Shown here: positions 7,862-15,083 of the stretch, piece by piece | How the letters are laid out: each line of letters starts with the position of its first letter | Numbering within the stretch: the first letter of the stretch is position 1 | Source: CAZBWP01 sp964630265 | Lineage (GTDB): Bacteria > Pseudomonadota > Alphaproteobacteria > Rhodospirillales > Defluviicoccaceae | NCBI GenBank assembly: GCA_964630265.1 | Contig: CAZVRW010000007.1 | Span: 1-64,000, forward strand | Length of the DNA: 64,000 nucleotides | Direction of reading: 5' to 3' | Program-made: the position numbers and the translations under genes | The notes under the pieces: generated by a model | Told to the model about the DNA's origin: nothing | The model's input: only the letters and a program-made list of their open reading frames with translations | The model's database searches: none

Positions 7862-8452
7862 ATGACGGAGATCGAACACTTGGTCCAGAGCCTCGCCCGG
7901 CTGCCCGGTCTCGGCCCCCGCTCGGCCCGGCGCGCCGCCCTCTACATGTTGGAGCGGCGGGAGACGATCCTGGAACCCCTGGCGCGCGCCCTGAGTGCGG
8001 CCTGCGAGCGTGTCCGCCGCTGCACGGTGTGTGGCAATCTCGACACAGTCGACCCGTGCGGCGTGTGCGCCGATACCACGCGCGACGATGGCGTGCTCTG
8101 CGTCGTCGAGACCGTCGCCGACCTCTGGGCGCTGGAGCGGTCCGGCGTCTTCCGCGGCCGCTACCACGTGCTCGGCGGCACCCTGTCGGCTTTGGCGGGG
8201 GTCGGCCCCGACGATCTCGGCATCCCCCGCCTGGTGGCGCGGGCGGCGGCCGGCGGGGTGCGCGAGGTGATTCTCGCCACCAACGCCACGGTGGAGGGGC
8301 AGACGACGGCGCATTACATCGCCGAGCGGCTGGCCGCGTCGGGCGTCACCGTCTCCGGGTTGGCGCTCGGCGTGCCGGTGGGTGGCGAACTCGACTATCT
8401 GGACGACGGCACCCTGGAGGCCGCCGTCAGGACCCGTCGGGCCTTCACCTGA
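7862..8452 (+). CDS. recR: Recombination mediator protein RecR
   Basis: RecR works with RecO (and RecF) to load RecA at gapped DNA. The 196-residue protein has the N-terminal helix-hairpin-helix (LPGLGPRSARRAALYML), a C4 zinc finger (CTVCGNLDTVDPCGVC) and the Toprim domain (CVVETVADLWALE..., 'ATNATVEGQTTAHYIAERL'). Length matches the family. It ends 8 bases inside the 3' end of the convergent gene at 8445. Confidence 0.96.
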   Translation: MTEIEHLVQSLARLPGLGPRSARRAALYMLERRETILEPLARALSAACERVRRCTVCGNLDTVDPCGVCADTTRDDGVLCVVETVADLWALERSGVFRGRYHVLGGTLSALAGVGPDDLGIPRLVARAAAGGVREVILATNATVEGQTTAHYIAERLAASGVTVSGLALGVPVGGELDYLDDGTLEAAVRTRRAFT

Positions 8453-9173
8453 CCCGGCGGCTGGCGCCGGCGGCCAGCGCCTTTTCGACGCGGGCGATCT
8501 GCGCCTCGACGGAGATGTCGGCGTGGGAGGTGATCTCCAGCGCGCGATCCTCGTAGGCGTTGACGTCGGGATGCGTTGCCTGCCGCGCGGCGACGACACG
8601 GTCGCGTTCGGCCAGCAGCGCCTCGATCTCCGGGCGGAACAGCCGCAGCATGGCGGTGATCCAGACGTTCACCGTGAACGACGGATAGGCCAAGTCCATC
8701 TGGAAGCGGTCGAGCATGCGGACGACGTGCTCGGCCGAATACCAGATCTCGCCGGTGACCCAGCGGTTGGTGGTGAACAGCCGAATCGGCACGCCGTAGC
8801 TGTCCATGGAGATGGCGATGAGGTGGCTGAGCGCGTCGTTCTCGCCCTCCGGCGGGGCGTAGTCGGGCAGCGGCGCCGGTTTGACCGACGCCGGCATGCC
8901 CTTCGGCCGGAGGAAGGTGTGGAAGTGGCCGTGCTCGCCGCCGCGCAGTTCCACCGGATGGGCGTGGTAGTAGTATTGGCTGTGCGTCTCGTTATCGTAG
9001 ACGTCGCCCTTGGGGTAGTGGTCCCACTCGAAGAAGTCTTCCTCGCCGCGCAGTACCTCGGCGACGACGTTGTGGTTCGTCTTCCGCAACAGGCGATAGC
9101 ACTCGAGGATCTCGGCGCCGGCGGCCGCCATGTCCTCGAGCTGCTCGCGGGGCACGGTGGAGAGCGGATTCAT
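8445..9173 (-). CDS. Conserved hypothetical protein (possibly DUF6969)
   Basis: A 242-residue soluble protein without signal or membrane segments. It contains 'AAAGAEILECYRLLRKT', 'FFEWDHYPKGDVYDNETHSQYYYHAH' and several conserved-looking His residues (HPVELRGGEHGHFHTFL), suggesting a metal-binding or enzymatic His cluster. It looks like the family I know as DUF6969, but that name is from memory. The ATG at 9173 is the first before the domain; the upstream open frame runs into tandem repeats. Tail-to-tail with recR. Confidence 0.75.
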   Translation of the reverse strand: MNPLSTVPREQLEDMAAAGAEILECYRLLRKTNHNVVAEVLRGEEDFFEWDHYPKGDVYDNETHSQYYYHAHPVELRGGEHGHFHTFLRPKGMPASVKPAPLPDYAPPEGENDALSHLIAISMDSYGVPIRLFTTNRWVTGEIWYSAEHVVRMLDRFQMDLAYPSFTVNVWITAMLRLFRPEIEALLAERDRVVAARQATHPDVNAYEDRALEITSHADISVEAQIARVEKALAAGASRRVR

Positions 9174-9263
9174 CAGCGTATTTCTAGCGCCGGTCCTGGG
9201 TCGCGTCGATGCGAATCGGCGGCGGTCGCGCCGACCGCCGCCGTTCACTTGGGAGCGCTCACC

Positions 9264-9347
9264 GATCACTGGGCACCGATCACTGGGCACCGGTCATTTG
9301 GCACCGGTCATTTGGCACCGGTCATTTGGCACCGATCACTGGGCACC
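9264..9347 (+). repeat. Six 14-bp tandem repeats at the 3' end of the P460 gene
   Basis: Six units with exact 14-bp period, of two alternating types: GATCACTGGGCACC (units 1, 2 and 6) and GGTCATTTGGCACC (units 3-5). The last unit contains the stop codon of the minus-strand gene ending at 9336, so the array looks like an expansion of that gene's end into its 3' untranslated region. It fills the gap to the next minus-strand gene at 9173. Confidence 0.95.
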
Positions 9348-10505
9348 GACGCGGAACTCGTCGGGCAGGAAGAACAGGCTGTCCTGCACCTCGGCCACGG
9401 CGGCATGACACTCGGCGCAGAACTGCACCCGTTCGGAGCCGGCGCCGCCGGTGGTGCCGAACAGGCTGCCGTCCGGCATGATCATGCGATACATCCAGCC
9501 GTGCGTCGCTTCGAGCTCGCCGGCGGCGACCTTGGTCATGATGAACAGCGGGCCGACCGCGACCGTGCCGTCCTGATTGACGACGAAGCTGTCCTTCGGC
9601 AGCACCGAGCCTTCGGGCATGGTGCCGACGTCCTCGAAGCGGGCGTAGGCTTCGGCGCCGACGGCGTTGGCGTAGTTGTTGACGTAGCGGCTGCCGTGCG
9701 TCGCCGACTGATAGGGGGCGTTGGCGACGTTCTGCCACGTCATGTAGCCCTCGATGTCGTCGACGCCGGCCTTGGCATAGGCCGCCGCCATCTCGTCCTT
9801 CAGGCAGGCGTAGACGGCCCGCGCCTCCTCGGGCGTGATCTCAGCGATCGCCGCGCCACCACACGGACCGCACGGGTTACAGGGGCCGCATGGATTGGCC
9901 GCGGCACAGGGATTGGCCGCGGCACAGGGATTGGCCGCAGCGCAGGGATTGGTCGCAGCACAGGGATTGGCCGCAGCGCAGGGATTGGCCGCAGCGCAAG
10001 GATTGCACGGCGCGCAGGCGCCTTTGGGGGCACACGGCGCGCAGGCGCCTTTGGGGGCGCACGGGCCACACGGCTTGCCGGCGTAGCAGGGGCTGCAGGG
10101 ATTGCAGGGGTTGGTCCGCCAGGCCGCCTGCAAGCGCGGCACGAAACACTTCTCAGACACGGCGCCGGCGCCCGCCGCGCACGGATTGCACGGGTTGCAG
10201 GCGCTCGCGGCGCAGGGATTGCAGGGGTTGCAGGCGTTCGCCGCGCAGGGAGTCCTCGCGGCGCACGGATTGCACGGCGCGCAGGCGCTCTTCGGGGCGC
10301 ACGGGTTGGCGGCACATGGATTACAAGCGGCCAGATGCACACCCGGCGCGCGCTTCTTCGCCGCCGGCAGCGGCGCCATCTGCGGGGGCGCGACGGCCGC
10401 AGCGTTGACGCGGGCCGCGGGCACGGCGATGACGCTGCCGATGGCGATGCCCGCCACGATCGGCAACACGGTTCCGGAAAACAGCCTCGTCGTCACGGAA
10501 ATCAT
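9336..10505 (-). CDS. Exported NPC-repeat cysteine-rich protein fused to a cytochrome P460 domain
   Basis: A 389-residue exported protein in three parts. Residues 1-36 are a signal peptide. Residues 61-215 hold about 33 cysteines in NPC, CAA, APC and GPC units, including six AAANPC hexads (171-206) and a doubled APKGACAPC. Residues 220-389 resemble cytochrome P460: 'YMTWQNVA', 'THGSRYVNNYANAVG', 'LPKDSFVV', 'MIMPDG' and a haem c motif CAECH (363-367) near 'LFFLPDEFRV'. Known P460 proteins oxidise hydroxylamine or bind NO. The role of the cysteine region is unknown; metal binding or surface cross-linking are possible. ATG at 10505 has CAGGAG upstream. It follows the gene at 10599 and shares its leader. 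Confidence 0.85.
   Translation of the reverse strand: MISVTTRLFSGTVLPIVAGIAIGSVIAVPAARVNAAAVAPPQMAPLPAAKKRAPGVHLAACNPCAANPCAPKSACAPCNPCAARTPCAANACNPCNPCAASACNPCNPCAAGAGAVSEKCFVPRLQAAWRTNPCNPCSPCYAGKPCGPCAPKGACAPCAPKGACAPCNPCAAANPCAAANPCAATNPCAAANPCAAANPCAAANPCGPCNPCGPCGGAAIAEITPEEARAVYACLKDEMAAAYAKAGVDDIEGYMTWQNVANAPYQSATHGSRYVNNYANAVGAEAYARFEDVGTMPEGSVLPKDSFVVNQDGTVAVGPLFIMTKVAAGELEATHGWMYRMIMPDGSLFGTTGGAGSERVQFCAECHAAVAEVQDSLFFLPDEFRVGAQ
9888..9995 (-). repeat. Six 18-bp in-frame repeats coding AAANPC
   Basis: Inside the P460 fusion gene. The unit on the plus strand is close to GCAGGGATTGGCCGCGGC, repeated six times with small changes (CGC/CAG and one Thr codon). It codes (A)AANPC hexads, so cysteines recur every six residues. 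Next to it two copies of a 27-bp unit code APKGACAPC. Such repeats expand and contract easily. Confidence 0.9.
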
Positions 10506-10556
10506 GGGTCCATGCTCCTGTTTCGTTCAGGCGATGGGAGAAAGGAACAAACGAAC

Positions 10557-10584
10557 CCGCCGCCCACCTGTCGGCGGGCGGCGG
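10557..10584 (-). terminator. Hairpin between the two cysteine-rich genes
   Basis: CCGCCGCCC (10557-10565) pairs with GGGCGGCGG (10576-10584) over a 10-base loop. On the minus strand it follows the stop of the gene at 10599 by 15 bases, and is followed by GGTTCGTTTGTTCC, only loosely T-rich. It may be a partial terminator or a stabilising hairpin that lowers expression of the downstream P460 gene relative to the small protein. Confidence 0.65.
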
Positions 10585-10598
10585 TGCCTTGGTAAAAC

Positions 10599-10928
10599 CT
10601 ACTTCTTCGCGGCGCAGGGATTGCAGGGGCTGCACGGATTCTTGGCCGCGCAGGGATTGCAGGGCGCGCAGGCCTTGGCCGCACAGGGATTCTTCGGCGC
10701 ACAGGCACCGGCGGCACACGGCTTGGCCGCGCCGCAGCCGGCGGCGAGGATGATCCCGCCGTCGCGCGCCTTGGCGGCCGGCAACTCGGCGGTCTGGCTG
10801 CCGTAGTTGCATCCGGTGGCGGCGTTGGCCGACGTCGGCAGGACGAGGCCGCTGCCGACGGCGACGCCGGCGGCGGCGATCATCGGGAGGACCGTGGACT
10901 TGATCAGCGTGGTCTTGCGTGGGGTCAT
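10599..10928 (-). CDS. Small exported NPC-repeat cysteine-rich protein
   Basis: A 109-residue protein with a signal peptide (to about ANA, residue 36) and 11 cysteines, nine of them in residues 71-105 as 'KPCAAGACAPKNPCAAK', 'ACAPCNPCAAKNP' and 'CSPCNPCAAKK'. Its leader (TVLP..AG.A.GS...P...NA) and the module LPAAKARDGGIILAAGC match residues 11-61 of the P460 fusion downstream, so the two are paralogous in the N-terminal part. No family name is recognised. GGAGG lies ahead of the ATG at 10928. The pair forms a transcription unit with a palindromic site upstream. Metallothionein-like metal binding is a guess. Confidence 0.85.
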   Translation of the reverse strand: MTPRKTTLIKSTVLPMIAAAGVAVGSGLVLPTSANAATGCNYGSQTAELPAAKARDGGIILAAGCGAAKPCAAGACAPKNPCAAKACAPCNPCAAKNPCSPCNPCAAKK

Positions 10929-11004
10929 GACATTGCCTCCTGGCTCGGCGTGATGGTTGCGCCCGCTCGGCGCCTGCAGACCTTGAAAGTCATAAGGCCC
11001 TGAG

Positions 11005-11017
11005 AGTGATAATCACT
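11005..11017. promoter_or_regulatory. Perfect 13-bp palindrome AGTGATAATCACT, candidate operator
   Basis: AGTGAT-A-ATCACT is a perfect dyad 77 bases upstream of the small cysteine-rich gene (minus strand), in an AT-richer patch. It resembles half of a Fur-type box (TGATAATCA core) but is too short for a full 19-bp site. Regulator unknown. Confidence 0.5.
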
Positions 11018-11172
11018 AACGACCAGCCAACCTTGCCAGGATCGAACCGCGAAGGCCAATCACACGCAGTCACAAAGATGTGACGATGCCACGTGGCTTT
11101 CGGCAATAAAGCATCGCGCGGCGGCCGCCGCCGGCCGCCGCGCGGACCTCGATCATCGGCACGTCTCGATGG

Positions 11173-11200
11173 AAAAAAAACCGGCAGCGGGCGCTGCCGG
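11173..11200 (-). terminator. Rho-independent terminator after the cupredoxin-like gene
   Basis: On the minus strand CCGGCAGC-GCCC-GCTGCCGG (11181-11200) is followed by eight T (complement of 11173-11180). It lies 13 bases after the stop codon at 11214 and separates this gene from the cysteine-rich pair. Confidence 0.93.
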
Positions 11201-11213
11201 CCGCCCGACGCGG

Positions 11214-11741
11214 TCAGTTCGCGGTCACGACCAGGCGATAATCGGGTGTCGGGTTGAGCGGGCAGGAATAGACGTACTCGCCCGGCTCGAGATCGACGGC
11301 GTAATCACGGGTGGCGCCGGGCTCCAGGCCGCCGCCGGAGACGCTGGTCTTGGTCAGCCGGGCGACGCGGCTGCTCGTCTCGTAGTCGCTCTCCCGCAGC
11401 CAGAACCCGAGGCTGTAGGGGACGTTCTTGTTGGTCACCCGGAAGACGTAGCGGCCGGGCTTCAGCTCCAGGGGCGCCGCTGCCGCCAAGCGTTCCGCGC
11501 CGGTTTCCGCGTTGATCCGCTTGCAGTCTTCGGCGCTGGTCGTGGTGAAGTCATGGTCGACGTCGTTTTCGGCTTCGACGAACTGGCAGCCGGTCTGCGT
11601 CAGTTCGATGACCTCGGCGGCGCGGGCGTCGACGGGTGAGGCGAACAGCGCGACGGCGGCGACGACAGCCGCGGCCGCCGGCATCCGGCGCTGGCCGGTC
11701 ATTTGGCTCTCGGCGAACGGGGCATGCGAGTCAGGAGTCAT
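11214..11741 (-). CDS. Exported cupredoxin-like beta-sandwich protein
   Basis: A 175-residue exported protein. The signal peptide follows a short N-terminal extension and ends near ARAAE (residue ~42). The mature part has 'LKPGRYVFRVTNKNVPYSLGFWLRE' and 'LEPGEYVYSCPLNP', the pattern of cupredoxin-like beta sandwiches. The usual His or Met ligands after the C-terminal Cys are absent (SCPLNPTPDYRL), so a standard type 1 copper site is not expected. Three cysteines (TGCQF, EDCKR, YSCPL) may give a disulphide. The family seems conserved but I cannot name it. A GGAGGAA ribosome-binding site precedes the ATG. It lies downstream of the YeeE/YedE gene. Confidence 0.78.
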   Translation of the reverse strand: MTPDSHAPFAESQMTGQRRMPAAAAVVAAVALFASPVDARAAEVIELTQTGCQFVEAENDVDHDFTTTSAEDCKRINAETGAERLAAAAPLELKPGRYVFRVTNKNVPYSLGFWLRESDYETSSRVARLTKTSVSGGGLEPGATRDYAVDLEPGEYVYSCPLNPTPDYRLVVTAN

Positions 11742-11861
11742 ATCGGTTCCTCCACGGGAATGCTGGATCGCAGATATGTTGGGCGCGCCGGCGGGGGCTC
11801 ACCAATGACGATGCCGTGAAAGGACCGCGAGAGGATCGTGAGAGTGCCGTGACGGCGCCAT

Positions 11862-13025
11862 TCAAGGCGGCAGGCGAAACAGCGGCCGAAGGCGGACGCC
11901 GATCACCGTGCCGAGCGCGGCACAGGCGATCCACACCCAGCCGTGCAGGCTGGCCGAGGCGATGCCGCTGAAGAAGGCGCCGATGTTGCAGCCATAGGCG
12001 AGCCGCGCGCCATAGCCCAAGAGCAGGCCGCCAACCACCGCCGCCGCCAACGACCGCGGCGCGATGCGCAACGTCGGCGCGAAGCGGCCGGCCAACGCCG
12101 CGGCCAACAAGGCGCCCATGAGAATGCCGAGGTTCATCACCGAGACCGTGTCGGCCCAGACCGGCCGGGCGAGCGCCGCCTGCTGGAACGCACCGGACCA
12201 GAACGGACTGCTCGTCGGGTCCCAGCCCAGGGCCACCGCCAGCTTCGCCGGCCACAACGCGAAGGCCCAGGTGATCGACCATGGATGCCCGGCAACGATC
12301 AGCGTGGCGGCGTTCAGCACGGCCAGCGCCAGGGCGGTCCACAGCAGCGGCCACGGCCCGCGCACCCACCGACGCGCCGAGCCCGAGCCCGCCCCCCGCC
12401 ATAACGGCTCGCCATGGCGGGCGCCGAGCATGCGCAACGCCGCGTAAATCAGGCCGAGCATGGCCAATTGTGCGGCGACCGCCACCGGCCAGCCGAACTC
12501 CCGGGCGAGGGATACGGCGCCGATGCCGGGGAGCCGACTCCACCAGTCCAGGTCGAGGCTCGCCCAAAAACCGCCGAGACAGAAACAGACGAGGACGATC
12601 ACCATGCGAATGCTGCCGCCCCCGGCCGTGTAGAGGGTGCCGGACGCGCAGCCGCCGGCAAGCTGCATGCCGATGCCGAACAGGAAAGCCCCGAGCGCCA
12701 TCGAGACGCTGACCGGGGCGACGGCTGCGGCCAGCGGTCGGCCGAAGGGGGCGCCGGCGGCGAGCAGCGGCGCGAACAGCACCACGGCGACGGCGATCAT
12801 CAGCAACTGCGCCGCCACCCCCGACAGCTCGCCGTCGACGAGCAGCCGTCGGTAGGCCGCGGCAAAGCCGAATGCGGCATGATAGAGAGCGATCCCCAGC
12901 CCGAGACCGATCGCCAGCAACAGGGCGCGGTCGCCGCCGAACGGCCACACCTGACGGGCGACGACGGCGACCACCACCGCGGCCATCACGACCGCCGCGG
13001 TCTGCACACGCGGCAGCTCGGCCAC
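11862..13025 (-). CDS. YeeE/YedE family sulfur-compound transporter
   Basis: A membrane protein of at least 387 residues with about ten transmembrane segments. The two family signature cysteine motifs are present: 'GGCASGTLYTAGGGS' in the first half and 'YGCNIGAFFSGIASASLHGW' in the second. Characterised members (TsuA) take up thiosulfate through conserved cysteines. The first usable start is GTG at 13025, eight bases from an assembly gap, so the true start may lie in the gap. Adjacent genes code for exported redox-type proteins, which suggests handling of sulfur or sulfane species, but the transported substrate is not shown. Confidence 0.9.
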   Translation of the reverse strand: MAELPRVQTAAVVMAAVVVAVVARQVWPFGGDRALLLAIGLGLGIALYHAAFGFAAAYRRLLVDGELSGVAAQLLMIAVAVVLFAPLLAAGAPFGRPLAAAVAPVSVSMALGAFLFGIGMQLAGGCASGTLYTAGGGSIRMVIVLVCFCLGGFWASLDLDWWSRLPGIGAVSLAREFGWPVAVAAQLAMLGLIYAALRMLGARHGEPLWRGAGSGSARRWVRGPWPLLWTALALAVLNAATLIVAGHPWSITWAFALWPAKLAVALGWDPTSSPFWSGAFQQAALARPVWADTVSVMNLGILMGALLAAALAGRFAPTLRIAPRSLAAAVVGGLLLGYGARLAYGCNIGAFFSGIASASLHGWVWIACAALGTVIGVRLRPLFRLPP

Positions 13026-13032
13026 CGACCCA

Positions 13033-13132
13033 NNNNNNNNNNNNNNNNNNNNNNNNNNNNNNNNNNNNNNNNNNNNNNNNNNNNNNNNNNNNNNNNNNNN
13101 NNNNNNNNNNNNNNNNNNNNNNNNNNNNNNNN
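13033..13132. other. Assembly gap of 100 N
   Basis: Exactly 100 N, the usual placeholder for a gap of unknown size. It lies between the YeeE/YedE gene and the DUF302 gene. The bases after it (CCCAGTCACCGCCCCAGTCATCGCC) contain a short direct repeat, CCCAGTCA, which may have stopped assembly. Confidence 0.99.
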
Positions 13133-13187
13133 CCCAGTCACCGCCCCAGTCATCGCCGGTGTCGCCGCCGAGTCACCACAGGCGGCG

Positions 13188-13694
13188 CTATTTCAGAGCA
13201 TCGCCGACGATCCCGGCGAGGATGAGGTCGAGCTCGGCCGCCATCTCGTCCAGCGCCGCGACGTCATAGGCGCCGAAGACGTGGCTCGGCAGGCGGTAGG
13301 TCAGGCGCGCCGAGCCGTCCGACTGCTCGGTGACATAGAGGCGCAAGGGGGCCTCGATGCCGGCGGGCACGGAGGCGTCCAGCATGCGCACCGCGAACTG
13401 CGGCTTGAAGATCATGATGACCCGATTGCCGGGAATGGTGACGCCGATGGACTCGGCGCCACAGTGGGCGCAGGCCTCGGCGACGATGCCCATCCGATGC
13501 GCCGACACCGCCTGCCTGAGCGCCTCGACGAACGCGTCGAACGGCTTGCCGGTGTCGATGACCTGGGTGCCGGAATAGGGTGTCGGGTCGGCGGCCGCCG
13601 CCGATCCGGTGCCGAGCGGCGTCAGGGCAACAGGCGTCAGGGCAACAAGAGCGATCAGGGCCGCACAGAGGAAACGGATCACGATGCGCCTCAC
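13188..13694 (-). CDS. Exported DUF302 family protein
   Basis: A 168-residue protein with a signal peptide (cleavage near SAAAADP) and a DUF302 domain. DUF302 features seen are the N-terminal 'KPFDAFVEALRQAV' helix, 'VIMIFKPQFAVRMLDASVPAGIEAP' split over the central strands, and 'LRLYVTEQSDGSARLTYRLPS'. A CxxC pair (ACAHCG) is present. DUF302 proteins are common beside sulfur-transport and redox genes; their biochemical role is not established. The start is GTG at 13694. It sits upstream of the YeeE/YedE gene on the same strand with the assembly gap between. Confidence 0.88.
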   Translation of the reverse strand: MRRIVIRFLCAALIALVALTPVALTPLGTGSAAAADPTPYSGTQVIDTGKPFDAFVEALRQAVSAHRMGIVAEACAHCGAESIGVTIPGNRVIMIFKPQFAVRMLDASVPAGIEAPLRLYVTEQSDGSARLTYRLPSHVFGAYDVAALDEMAAELDLILAGIVGDALK

Positions 13695-13786
13695 GTGTCT
13701 GCTTCGGGAACGTCGAGCGTAATCGGTCGGCGGCGCGGGAACCAGGGGCGATCACGCCGAATTGACAAGGATTTGGCGGCCTGCCC

Positions 13787-13867
13787 GGCCGTCCCGGACG
13801 CCGCGGCCTATCCGGCCGTCCCGGACGCCGCGGCCTATCCGGCCGTCCCGGACGCCGCGGCCGGCTC
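13787..13867 (+). repeat. Three 27-bp tandem repeats spanning the rmuC stop codon
   Basis: The unit begins GGCCGTCCCGGACGCCGCGG and continues CCTATCC; copies are at 13787, 13814 and 13841, the last one diverging at its end. The rmuC stop codon (CTA on plus, 13835-13837) is inside the second unit. Since 27 is a multiple of three, each copy places a stop in the same frame, so expansion leaves the protein unchanged. Confidence 0.93.
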
Positions 13868-14932
13868 TTCGGCAGGCCCGCCCAGTTGCGCCACGTCGAC
13901 CCGTTCGGCGCGCTTGACGATCTTGTCGGTGGAGGTGCGGATCTGTCGCAAGTCCTCCTCGGCCTGACGGAAATGATCCTGCAGGCGGCCGACACGGCCG
14001 TCGAGGCGCGCCACATCGTCGGCCAGCGCTCGCAGCTCGCCCTCGATCACCTGGGCCTGGGCACGCAGGTGCACATCCTTCAGGACCGCGCGGACGGTGT
14101 TCAAGGTCGCCCAAAGCGTGGTCGGCGCGACGATCCACACGCGGCGACGGAACGCGTCCTCGACGACGTTGCGGAAACTCGTATGCAGTTCGGCGTACAC
14201 CGCCTCCGACGGCAGAAACATCAGGGCGGAGTCGGCGGTCTCGCCGGGGACGATGTAGCGCTCCTGAATGTCGCGCACGTGCTTCTGGACGTCGGCGCCG
14301 AAGGCCCGGCCGGCCTGGACCTTCGCCTGCGGCGTCTCGGCGGCGCGGAGGGCCGCGTAACTCTCCAGCGGAAACTTGGCGTCGATGACGATACGGCCGG
14401 GCGGGTTGGGCAGCGTCAGCACGCAATCGGCACGGCGGCCGTTGGACAGGCCGACCTGGAAGGCGTAGGCGGATTTCGGCAGTGCCGCGATCACCAGATC
14501 GTGCAGCTGCACCTCACCGAAGGCGCCGCGGGCCTGCTTGTTGGCCAGGATGTCCTGCAGGCTGGCCACCTGCGATGCCAGGGCGGTGATGTTCTTCTGG
14601 GCGGCATCGATGAGCGCCAAGCGTTCGTGCAGCACGCGCAGGGTCTCGCCGGTTTTCTCCGTCTGCAGCGCGAGCCCGTCGCCGAGCCGGTGCGCCAGCG
14701 AATCGAGCCGCTGACCGACGCTGGACTGGGTCTGTTCGAGGCGGCCGGAAAGCTCGAATTGGGCGCGCGCCAGTCGTTCGGTGGTTTCGGCCACCTGGGC
14801 CAGCCGCACCACGGTTTCCGCGCGCGTGCGCTCGCCACGGAGCACGGCGAACAGCACGAGGCCGACGATGGCGAGGACGACGAGGCCGCCGCCCACCACC
14901 GCGGCCAGCAGATTCGGATCGCCGAAGACCAT
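13835..14932 (-). CDS. rmuC: DNA recombination protein RmuC homologue
   Basis: RmuC limits inverted-repeat rearrangements in E. coli and has a PD-(D/E)XK nuclease-like core. This 365-residue protein has an N-terminal membrane anchor (LLAAVVGGGLVVLAIVGLVLFAV), a long coiled coil (about residues 40-135) and the conserved core: 'GAFGEVQLHDLV', 'RADCVLTLPNP', 'IVIDAKFPLESY' and 'PTTLWATLNTVRAVLKDV'. The DAKFPLE segment carries the nuclease-type Asp-Lys pair. ATG at 14932 was chosen; a GTG three codons upstream is also possible. The gene ends inside a 27-bp tandem repeat. Confidence 0.92.
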   Translation of the reverse strand: MVFGDPNLLAAVVGGGLVVLAIVGLVLFAVLRGERTRAETVVRLAQVAETTERLARAQFELSGRLEQTQSSVGQRLDSLAHRLGDGLALQTEKTGETLRVLHERLALIDAAQKNITALASQVASLQDILANKQARGAFGEVQLHDLVIAALPKSAYAFQVGLSNGRRADCVLTLPNPPGRIVIDAKFPLESYAALRAAETPQAKVQAGRAFGADVQKHVRDIQERYIVPGETADSALMFLPSEAVYAELHTSFRNVVEDAFRRRVWIVAPTTLWATLNTVRAVLKDVHLRAQAQVIEGELRALADDVARLDGRVGRLQDHFRQAEEDLRQIRTSTDKIVKRAERVDVAQLGGPAEEPAAASGTAG

Positions 14933-15083
14933 GTCATTCACCGAGGCGTGCTCCCTGTCGCGCGCGGACCTTGCACCACCACCGTGCGGGACGCAAACTC
15001 AGGCATCGCACACAGCCCCGGCCCGGTGTCCCGGCCACGCCCGCCCCGGACCCGGCCGCCTGGGCCAAGCTGGAGCCGCGACC

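Noticed and set aside
9264..9347. CRISPR-like array
   Set aside because: Units are contiguous 14-mers with no spacers and no cas genes nearby; it is a tandem repeat.
10599..10928. Lipoprotein reading of LAAGC in the small cysteine-rich protein
   Set aside because: The LAAGC lies at residue 61-65, well after a complete signal peptide, so it is not a lipobox.
13033..13132. Possible true intergenic run of N as a real feature
   Set aside because: 100 N is a scaffold placeholder, not sequence.
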